The notes under the pieces are model-generated. The model did no database searches and had not been told where the DNA came from. It was given only the letters and a program-made list of their open reading frames with translations. This document shows, piece after piece, positions 1 through 5,155 of a stretch of 5,155 nt of DNA (its first letter is position 1; the number at the start of each line of letters is the position of its first letter). The DNA is taken from NCBI GenBank assembly GCA_018399855.1, contig JAGYNX010000158.1:1-5155 (forward strand), read 5' to 3'. Position numbers and translations under genes: made by a program. The stretch comes from Spirochaetota bacterium. GTDB lineage: Bacteria; Spirochaetota; UBA4802; UB4802.

Positions 1-42
1 CAAAAGATGCGAAGACTACCGGTAAAAAAGTAAATCCATGAT

Positions 43-222
43 ATGGCAATTACAATAAAAAAATACTGCTGCGTATGCGGTTGTGAAATACAGGGAGAAG
101 ATGAAATATATCAAACCTGTACTGAAGGTATAGTTAAAGTATCCAGGGGACATTACTGTCATATACATTCAAAAGAATCATCCGCATCATTACCTGCCGA
201 ACCCTCCAACAAACCAGAATAG
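43..222 (+). CDS. Small cysteine/histidine-rich protein (59 aa), putative zinc-binding knuckle
   Basis: An ATG-to-TAG reading frame of 59 codons. Cysteines lie at residues 9, 10, 12, 14, 26 and 39 and histidines at 37, 40 and 42. C9-x2-C12 and C39-x2-H42 form a CxxC...CxxH pattern, as in treble-clef or zinc-ribbon folds, with a glycine-rich middle (residues 13-36) and a polar Ser/Pro/Glu tail (43-59) that looks disordered. No membrane segment or signal peptide is visible. The start is the only ATG after the in-frame TAA at 31-33. No good Shine-Dalgarno is seen, but another frame closes with TGA at 39-41, so coupling to an upstream gene is possible. It is on the same strand as the AOR gene, 120 bases upstream of it. 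I do not recognise a named family; structural zinc binding is inferred from the spacing. Chance is unlikely given the paired motifs, but the ORF is short and lacks a clear ribosome site. Confidence 0.6.
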   Translation: MAITIKKYCCVCGCEIQGEDEIYQTCTEGIVKVSRGHYCHIHSKESSASLPAEPSNKPE

Positions 223-253
223 AAAAAGAAGAATTCCCGGCGTATAAATCTGC

Positions 254-282
254 TTGACTTTGCAATAATGACATACAACAAT
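254..282 (+). promoter_or_regulatory. Candidate sigma-70-type promoter for the AOR gene
   Basis: TTGACT at 254-259 matches the -35 consensus at 5 of 6 positions. AACAAT at 277-282, after a 17-base spacer, matches the -10 consensus at 4 of 6. Transcription would begin near 289, giving a leader of about 54 bases before the ATG at 343. That excludes the in-frame ATG at 268 as a start. The surrounding sequence is AT-rich, so a chance match is quite possible. Confidence 0.35.
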
Positions 283-291
283 ATGTCAATA

Positions 292-308
292 AATGAAATA
301 TTTTCATT
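292..308 (+). repeat. Perfect 7-bp inverted repeat in the AOR leader
   Basis: AATGAAA (292-298) and TTTCATT (302-308) are exact reverse complements around a 3-base centre. The element lies just after the predicted transcription start and about 35 bases before the AOR start codon. It could be an operator or a weak leader hairpin. It is AT-rich and could be fortuitous. Confidence 0.35.
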
Positions 309-331
309 CAATAATACCACGAAAAGATACC

Positions 332-339
332 GGGAGGAG
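332..339 (+). promoter_or_regulatory. Ribosome binding site that fixes the AOR start at 343
   Basis: GGGAGGAG contains GGAGG, complementary to the 16S rRNA 3' end, five bases before the ATG at 343. Nothing similar precedes the longer in-frame ATG at 268. The protein from 343 also begins directly with the AOR family's usual N-terminus (G-Y-x-G-K...VDLT). Confidence 0.85.
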
Positions 340-342
340 ATC

Positions 343-2304
343 ATGTCTGCAGGGTATATCGGAAAATACTGTATAGTCGATCTGACAAACAGGAAAACTG
401 AAGCAATAGAACCGGGTGACGCTTTTTACCGCAAATATCTTTCAGGATACGGATTGGGGGCTGCCGTCATAACCATGCGGCAGAAAGCGGGGGTTGATCC
501 TCTTTCACCGGATAGCTACCTTGGATTTTGTTCTGGTCTTCTCACCGATACCGGTGCTTTCTTTTCGGGCAGGTTTATGGTTGTCGGAAAATCACCCCTC
601 ACGGGTGGGTGGGGCGATGCGAATTGTGGCGGGTTTTTCTCGCAGAAACTCAAACGGGCCGGTTATGACGCGGTGTTCTTTACAGGCAAGTCAGATAATC
701 CGGTATACGTAATAATAGGCGAGAATGAGATAAGTTTTAAAGACGCCCGGTCACTGTGGGGAAAGGATGCGGTTGAAACAGAAGAACTGATCAAAGAAGA
801 GCTGGGGGACAAAAAGATACAGGTGGCATGTATTGGAATGTCCGGTGAAAAGCTTTCCCTGATATCCGGCATCGTCAACGACGCAGGTAGAATCGCCGCA
901 CGATCAGGGCTTGGGGCGGTAATGGGCAGTAAAAACCTGAAAGCGGTCGTAGCTACGGGAAATATAAAAACAGCTGTTCATGATGCGGATGCAATGAAGA
1001 CCATTAACAAAAATTATCTCAAGGAATATAAGAAATCAAAGGCACAGGACAGGTTAACCGTAAAGATCATGAATTTTCTCAGCCAGGTTATCGCAAGGAC
1101 GGGGGTGGCGGTACCGGCAGAACCATCCCTTGTTCGGGAAGTATATAAAAAATACGGAACATCAGGACTTACCGTGTATTCTGCCATGACCGGTGACATG
1201 CCCATTAAGAACTGGGGTGGAGTTGGATTTACAGATTATACAATTGAAAGCGCGGCAAAGAATTCCGATGAAGCGGTTGTGGCCTACCAGAAAAAACGCT
1301 ACGCCTGCCAGGCATGTCCCCTTGGCTGCGGGGGAATCATTGATATCAAGAAAGGGAAATACCAGGGAACCGAGGGGCACAAGCCGGAGTATGAAACGCT
1401 TGGTGCTTTTGGGGGGCTCTTGCTGCATGATGACCTGGATACAATAATTGAAATAAACGAGCTCTGTAACAGGGCAGGTATCGATACCATCTCCACAGGG
1501 GGGGCGGTAGCCTACGCGATAGAATGCTTTGAAAACGGTATACTGACCGAAAGTGATACTGACGGACTGGCCCTCAAGTGGGGCGATACCAGCAGTATAC
1601 TTAAACTTACAGAGATGATTATCGAAAGAAAAGGTATAGGAGACCTGCTGGCTGATGGTGTAAAGGTGGCAGCTGCTAAGATAGGCAAAGGGTCAGAGCA
1701 GTATGCCATTCACGCGGGAGGACAGGAACTACCCATGCATGATTCTCGACTTGACCAGGGATTTGCCATCGCCTACCAGCATGAGCCTACTCCGGGCAGA
1801 CATACCATATCTTCGTACCTGTACAGTGGTGTTTTCGGCACGAAAAAGAAATTTCCAGCCGCGAAAAAGATGTATAAATCTGGAAAGGGAAAAGACGCGA
1901 AGAAGATACGGTTATACGCGGCCACAAGCTTCTATACGCAGATCATTAATGGAAGTGGTGTATGTATATTCGGTGCGTTAACAAGCAATTATCCCATGGT
2001 GGAATACCTGAATGCCGCCACAGGGTGGAACCTTGACGCGGATGACTACCTGAAAATCGGTGAAAGAATTTTGAATATACGAAAGGCATTTAACGTACGG
2101 GAAGGGATACTGGTAGAAGATCAAAAGCTAAGCGGTAGACCACTGGGTAATCCACCATTGCCAAAAGGCCCGATTAAGGGAATAACCGTTGATAATGAGA
2201 AACTGACTGGCGAATTATTTGCCATAACTGGATGGGACAGGATTACAGGTGGGCCTACTCCTGAAAAAATGAAAGAATTGCAGATCGATGATCTCTTTAG
2301 TTGA
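343..2304 (+). CDS. aor: Tungsten-dependent aldehyde:ferredoxin oxidoreductase (AOR family)
   Basis: A 653-aa member of the AOR family, cytoplasmic enzymes that oxidise aldehydes to carboxylic acids (some members run in reverse) with a tungsten bis-pyranopterin and one [4Fe-4S] cluster, passing electrons to ferredoxin. The N-terminal AFOR domain (about 5-205) has the VDLT start, an Arg-containing segment near R77 and GGWGDAN (88-94), followed by the GLGAVMGSKNLKAVV pterin-binding stretch. The cluster ligands are C322-x2-C325-x3-C329 plus C541. PEYET (348-352), a DTISTGG stretch from D381, and histidine segments MHDSR (H466) and PGRH mark the C-terminal domains. The family's two DxxGx(D/C) pterin motifs read NRAGID (376-381) and NGSGVC (536-541), with Asn at both first positions. 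A Lys-rich stretch covers 501-523. Length is a little above the roughly 600 aa of archaeal AOR. It has no signal peptide and no adjacent partner subunit or cofactor gene. Substrate cannot be told from sequence. Confidence 0.93.
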   Translation: MSAGYIGKYCIVDLTNRKTEAIEPGDAFYRKYLSGYGLGAAVITMRQKAGVDPLSPDSYLGFCSGLLTDTGAFFSGRFMVVGKSPLTGGWGDANCGGFFSQKLKRAGYDAVFFTGKSDNPVYVIIGENEISFKDARSLWGKDAVETEELIKEELGDKKIQVACIGMSGEKLSLISGIVNDAGRIAARSGLGAVMGSKNLKAVVATGNIKTAVHDADAMKTINKNYLKEYKKSKAQDRLTVKIMNFLSQVIARTGVAVPAEPSLVREVYKKYGTSGLTVYSAMTGDMPIKNWGGVGFTDYTIESAAKNSDEAVVAYQKKRYACQACPLGCGGIIDIKKGKYQGTEGHKPEYETLGAFGGLLLHDDLDTIIEINELCNRAGIDTISTGGAVAYAIECFENGILTESDTDGLALKWGDTSSILKLTEMIIERKGIGDLLADGVKVAAAKIGKGSEQYAIHAGGQELPMHDSRLDQGFAIAYQHEPTPGRHTISSYLYSGVFGTKKKFPAAKKMYKSGKGKDAKKIRLYAATSFYTQIINGSGVCIFGALTSNYPMVEYLNAATGWNLDADDYLKIGERILNIRKAFNVREGILVEDQKLSGRPLGNPPLPKGPIKGITVDNEKLTGELFAITGWDRITGGPTPEKMKELQIDDLFS

Positions 2305-2321
2305 GGAGGACATCATTTTTT
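2287..2321 (+). terminator. Weak candidate terminator at the AOR 3' end
   Basis: GATG (2287-2290) can pair with CATC (2311-2314), and TCTC (2292-2295) with GAGG (2303-2306) including one G-U pair, followed by six T (2316-2321). The stem is imperfect, with an internal loop, and overlaps the ends of both AOR and the convergent trkH. It is the only terminator-like structure in the 8-bp gap area. It may well not function. Confidence 0.22.
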
Positions 2322-2663
2322 CCAGAATGTAGGGGTAAAGAGAACAAGAACCGTATATAATTCAAGTCGCCCAACAAGCATGGCAAATGAAAGAAACCAC
2401 TTTACCGGTGCTGATAAAAACGCGTAGTTTTCGGCAGGGCCGATATTTCCAAAACCCGGCCCGATATTTCCCACTGTTGCCAGGGCTACGGAAATTGAAG
2501 TGACAATATCCTGGCCCGAAGTGGCAACAACAAATGTTACCAGTAGCAGCATGGCGATGTAGAGAAAGAAGAATCCCGATATGGCATATACTATCTGTTT
2601 TCGTACTGGTTTCCCGCTGATCCGAAGGGCGAATATTCCACGTGGATGCACAAGATATTTCAT
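2313..2663 (-). CDS. trkH: TrkH C-terminal fragment: fourth pore domain
   Basis: This is the downstream part of trkH, in the same frame as the proximal part. From the ATG at 2663 it reads 116 aa, equivalent to residues 368-483 of the full protein. It begins with the cytosolic K-Y-L-V-H-P-R segment usual in TrkH, then a membrane helix (about 391-415), the fourth pore loop with filter GNIGPG (432-437), and the last helix with the conserved GRLE (465-468), ending in a short Lys tail and TGA. The eleven codons between the interrupting TGA and this ATG also encode normal TrkH-like sequence (I-V-T-L-F-K-Q-G-F-N-E), so the ATG is an internal methionine of the ancestral protein. AGGGG at 2677-2673, nine bases before the ATG, could allow restart of translation. 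Alone, one M1-P-M2 unit cannot form a Trk pore; it would need the proximal fragment. Confidence 0.75.
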   Translation of the reverse strand: MKYLVHPRGIFALRISGKPVRKQIVYAISGFFFLYIAMLLLVTFVVATSGQDIVTSISVALATVGNIGPGFGNIGPAENYAFLSAPVKWFLSFAMLVGRLELYTVLVLFTPTFWKK

Positions 2664-2666
2664 TTC

Positions 2667-2693
2667 GTTGAACCCCTGCTTAAACAGGGTAAC
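2667..2693 (-). other. Stem-loop just downstream of the trkH in-frame TGA
   Basis: On the - strand, CCCTG (2689-2685) pairs perfectly with CAGGG (2678-2674) around the loop TTTAAG, and GTT (2693-2691) can pair with AAC (2669-2667) below an asymmetric internal loop. The stem starts seven bases after the TGA. The position resembles that of bacterial SECIS or readthrough-stimulating hairpins. The codons it covers still encode ordinary TrkH residues, so it may be incidental. Confidence 0.35.
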
Positions 2694-2696
2694 AAT

Positions 2697-3764
2697 TCAT
2701 ATAACCTTTATGCCACCTCCGGTTGAACCGGAGCACCCTCCCACAAACATGAGAATAAATAGTACGGCCTGTGCCATATACGGCCATTGTTCGAAGTCGG
2801 CGGTAGCGTAACCTGTTGTCGTCAAGATGGAGGCGGCCTGAAAGCTGGCATACCTGATACAGGTTCCAATTGATGTGTAGGCGGAACCATGCAGTGAAAG
2901 GGTTATAATGAATGTGGCAATAATAAATATTGATAGATAAGCCTTGATCTCGGTATCCGCGAATACTGATTTGACGTTACCGGAAAGGATGCGATAATGA
3001 AGCGCGAAATTAATGCCGGCAAGTATCATGAAAAAGGTGATAACTCCGTCAATATATGCAGAATCATAACTGCCCACGCTTGAATTCTTTGGTGAAAACC
3101 CTCCGGTAGCAAGAGTACCGAAGGTATGGGTTAACGCGTCAAAAAGGTCAAGGCCGCCTATCATGAGAAGCAGTGTCTCGGCAATGGTGAATCCCACGTA
3201 AATAATCCACAGCAGCTTTGCGGTCTCAGTGATCCTTGGTGTTAATTTATCCACAGTGGGGCCGGGTGCTTCAGCCTTGATAAGCTGAAGTCCCCCGATA
3301 CCCAGCAGGGGCAGTATGGCAACGGTCATTACAACAATACCCATGCCGCCAAGCCAGTGAGTAAGTGATCTCCAGAAAAGCATGGAACGGGGGAGGGTCT
3401 CGATACTGGTAAGTATGGATGCCCCGGTAGTTGAGAAACCTGAAATGGTTTCAAAAAATGCGTCAGTAAATGCGGGAATGGCCCCTGAAAGGTAAAAGGG
3501 CAGGGCACCAAAAAATGAAGCGGTTATCCAGCTGAGTGTTACAAAAAGAAATCCGTCCCTGGCAGACATGTTCTTTGTGCGATATTTTCTGAATATTAGA
3601 AGAATGGAAAGGGAAAGCAGTATCATGAATATTTCTGTTGAAACGAAACTGTTGAATTCCGCGGTTTCATTATTGATATACGCAATAAAAGTAGGTATAC
3701 TCATAAAGCATGCGATAATCAGTATCAAAAAAGCGATTATTTTTGTAACCAGTATTATATTCAT
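2697..3764 (-). CDS. trkH: Trk potassium channel subunit TrkH, N-terminal 355 aa (pore domains 1-3)
   Basis: TrkH is the inner-membrane K+-conducting subunit of the Trk system, built from four M1-P-M2 repeats and gated by TrkA. This fragment carries two N-terminal helices (about 8-30 and 42-60) and three pore domains. The filters are STTGAS (111-116), ATGGFS (219-224) and TTTGYA (315-320). The glycine-rich intramembrane gating loop of D3M2, GGCSGSTGGGIK, is at 342-353. The frame then ends in TGA at codon 356, where family members normally have a basic residue and continue into the fourth domain. The start ATG overlaps the trkA stop as ATGA. No Shine-Dalgarno is visible, so translation is probably coupled to trkA. 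The product as written lacks a quarter of the pore and should not conduct alone. TrkH rather than TrkG or KtrB is inferred from length, extra N-terminal helices and the trkA neighbour. Confidence 0.9.
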   Translation of the reverse strand: MNIILVTKIIAFLILIIACFMSIPTFIAYINNETAEFNSFVSTEIFMILLSLSILLIFRKYRTKNMSARDGFLFVTLSWITASFFGALPFYLSGAIPAFTDAFFETISGFSTTGASILTSIETLPRSMLFWRSLTHWLGGMGIVVMTVAILPLLGIGGLQLIKAEAPGPTVDKLTPRITETAKLLWIIYVGFTIAETLLLMIGGLDLFDALTHTFGTLATGGFSPKNSSVGSYDSAYIDGVITFFMILAGINFALHYRILSGNVKSVFADTEIKAYLSIFIIATFIITLSLHGSAYTSIGTCIRYASFQAASILTTTGYATADFEQWPYMAQAVLFILMFVGGCSGSTGGGIKVI

Positions 3765-5110
3765 CTTTGTTTGGAGAAAAGTTTTAAAGTGTTATTGATG
3801 GATTTTTTATTCGCGATAACAAGTACACTGTCTCCATTCTTTAATGTAAAATTCCCATCTGGAATTATTGTCGAGAAATTCCTTGTAACAGATACAATGA
3901 GGGAATTATCAGGCATCAACAGGTCTTTAAGGGGTATTCCGGTAATGTTGGTATTATCACGGATGCTGATCTCGATTACCTCGGCACGTCCGTCAAATAT
4001 ACTGTGAACACTTTCAATATTGCTTCCTCGTATATACTTGATAATAAAATCAGCAGTACTGCTTTTGGGGTTAATGGTGGCATCGATCCCAAGTTCTGTA
4101 GCGATGTTAAGGTAATTTTTTTTGCTTACTACCGCGATTGCCCGGCTGACTCCCAGTGACTTGGCATATATAGATGATATAATGTTCAGCTCCTGGTTAG
4201 TGGTGGCGGATATTATAAGGTCGTTGTCAAATAATCGTTCTTCTTCAAATACGCCTTCGTCTGAAATGTCGGCATTGATGATCAACGCGTCGGGGATAAT
4301 TTCTGAAAGGTGTTTGCATCGCTCATAATCATGATCAATAAGCTTAACCGTGTAGCCCTTACGAAGAAGATCCCGTGCAACGAGGGTGCTTATCCGTCCT
4401 CCTCCAACAAGGAGCACACGTCTTATGGGCACCGTGGATTTGCCGGTTTTGGCAAAAACTTTTTCCATGTTATGTTGACTGGCAGCGATATGCACCTTGT
4501 CATTTTCTTCTATTAAAGTTTCCCCTGATGGGATAATCACGAAATCCCGCCTGGTAATGCCGGCAATAAGAAATTCTTCGTTGAGGGTCTTCTTGATCTC
4601 TTTAAGTGATTTGTTTTTCAGAATTGAACTACTATCGATAAAAAGATTACGTAACTGTACATCAGTTTTCTCAAAGAGGGCAACATCGCTCATGGCGCCG
4701 AATGAAACAGTTTGAGATATTACCCTTGATGCTTCGATCTCGGGATTAACTATGAGGTTAATTCCAAGAAACGCTTCTTTCATGATACCCAGGCTGGAGT
4801 AGTCAAGATTGCGAACCCTGGCGATCTTAGTGGGAACATCGAATTCACTACTGACGATGCCGCAGGCGATCATATTAACCTCGTCAGAATCGGTAACGCT
4901 GATGAAAAAATCAGCCTTATCTATACCTGCATTTTTAAGCACATCGGCGTTGTTCACCTCTTCGTTGATTACCAGGCAGTCCAGGTGACTGGCGGCATAA
5001 CTTGCCCTGGCAGGATCACGGTCAATAAGGGTTACATCCTTGTTTTCATCGGTCATCTGGCTGGCTATGTGAAATCCAACGCTTCCCGCACCCGCAATAA
5101 CAATATTCAT
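3761..5110 (-). CDS. trkA: Trk potassium uptake regulatory subunit TrkA (two RCK domains)
   Basis: A 449-aa cytoplasmic protein, close to the usual 450-460 aa of TrkA, which assembles as a ring on TrkH and gates it in response to bound nucleotide. Its four parts are RCK_N1 (about 1-130), RCK_C1 (about 140-220), RCK_N2 (about 229-355) and RCK_C2 (about 365-445). The first Rossmann motif is GAGSVG (7-12) with acidic D30 in LIDRD, favouring NAD(H). The second is GGGRIS (236-241) with D259 in LIDHD. The two C-terminal halves show the usual G-x-T/F-L...D-x-V/L strands (196-208 and 418-433). The start at 5110 is chosen because the first beta strand and glycine motif begin immediately after it. No convincing Shine-Dalgarno is visible upstream. 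It is the first gene of the visible operon and its TGA stop overlaps the trkH start. The reading frame is intact even though trkH is interrupted. Confidence 0.95.
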   Translation of the reverse strand: MNIVIAGAGSVGFHIASQMTDENKDVTLIDRDPARASYAASHLDCLVINEEVNNADVLKNAGIDKADFFISVTDSDEVNMIACGIVSSEFDVPTKIARVRNLDYSSLGIMKEAFLGINLIVNPEIEASRVISQTVSFGAMSDVALFEKTDVQLRNLFIDSSSILKNKSLKEIKKTLNEEFLIAGITRRDFVIIPSGETLIEENDKVHIAASQHNMEKVFAKTGKSTVPIRRVLLVGGGRISTLVARDLLRKGYTVKLIDHDYERCKHLSEIIPDALIINADISDEGVFEEERLFDNDLIISATTNQELNIISSIYAKSLGVSRAIAVVSKKNYLNIATELGIDATINPKSSTADFIIKYIRGSNIESVHSIFDGRAEVIEISIRDNTNITGIPLKDLLMPDNSLIVSVTRNFSTIIPDGNFTLKNGDSVLVIANKKSINNTLKLFSKQR

Positions 5111-5155
5111 ATCAGTTTAATAACAACCTGCAAAAAAATGTAACTTCTCAAAAGC

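Larger units (their letters stand above)
2313..3764 (-). pseudogene. trkH: Complete trkH locus interrupted by one in-frame TGA
   Basis: Read through codon 356, the frame is open from 3764 to 2313 and gives 483 residues, the same length as I recall for E. coli TrkH, with no frameshift and no second stop. The codon before the TGA ends the K-V-I of the gating loop; related proteins have Arg next. A single base change from CGA or AGA would explain it. TGA terminates trkA, AOR and trkH itself here, so genetic-code reassignment is not supported. I cannot tell a recent pseudogene or sequencing error from readthrough or a two-piece protein. Confidence 0.6.

Noticed and set aside
1..42. Tail of an upstream gene at the window edge
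   Set aside because: All three + frames close here (TAA at 23-25 and 31-33, TGA at 39-41). The Lys-rich frame ending at 39-41 looks coding-like, but about a dozen codons cannot decide it.
268..342. Longer AOR start at ATG 268, adding 25 residues
   Set aside because: It has no Shine-Dalgarno, the added residues are unlike the family's N-terminus, and the candidate promoter would start transcription after it. The ATG at 343 has an excellent ribosome site.
159..344. - strand 61-codon frame opposite the AOR leader
   Set aside because: It has no recognisable domain and lies opposite the better-supported small protein and the AOR promoter region; its hydrophobic character reflects AT-rich sequence.
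2697..2699. Genome-wide TGA reassignment to Trp or Gly
   Set aside because: TGA ends AOR, trkA and the distal trkH at the expected protein lengths, and Trp is encoded by TGG throughout.
5111..5155. Promoter or ribosome site for trkA
   Set aside because: On the - strand a TTGAGA is present but the nearest -10-like TGTTAT is 20 bases away, and no purine-rich site lies at normal distance from the ATG. Too weak to report; the operon may begin outside the window.
1..5155. CRISPR arrays, tRNA or rRNA genes, insertion sequences
   Set aside because: No regularly spaced repeats, tRNA-like sequence, transposase motif or terminal inverted repeats were seen; nearly all of the window is taken by the AOR, trkA and trkH genes.

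Overview
The window holds two convergent transcription units. The left unit, on the + strand, is a very small cysteine-rich protein gene (43-222) followed by a tungsten-type aldehyde:ferredoxin oxidoreductase (AOR) gene (343-2304). The right unit, on the - strand, is a Trk potassium-uptake operon, trkA then trkH, read from 5110 down to 2313. AOR and trkH face each other tail to tail with only 8 bp between their stop codons.

The enzyme content suggests an anaerobic bacterium that makes tungstopterin and uses ferredoxin. The moderate base composition, bacterial Shine-Dalgarno use and trkA-trkH gene order would suit a Desulfobacterota-like or other anaerobic Gram-negative lineage. This is inference; nothing in the window fixes the taxon. 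TGA is the stop codon of AOR, trkA and the distal end of trkH, and Trp is encoded by TGG, so there is no sign of a genome-wide TGA recoding.

TrkA (449 aa, two NAD-binding RCK halves) is the cytoplasmic gating ring of the K+ channel TrkH. The two genes overlap by an ATGA, so TrkH translation is probably coupled to TrkA. The striking feature is that trkH is split by a single in-frame TGA at 2697-2699. It follows the glycine-rich gating loop of the third pore domain and precedes the whole fourth pore domain. The frame is open on both sides, and the parts add up to 483 codons, the length I recall for E. coli TrkH. This is a nonsense mutation, a sequence error, a readthrough site or a two-piece TrkH. 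A stem-loop and a Shine-Dalgarno-like stretch just after the TGA leave the last two possibilities open.

The AOR gene has a strong Shine-Dalgarno only at 343, and a plausible sigma-70-type promoter (254-282) would start transcription downstream of the longer ATG at 268. The 59-aa protein before it has a CxxC...CxxH zinc-knuckle pattern and no function I can assign. The first 42 bases and the last 45 bases (5111-5155) hold no gene that can be assigned.
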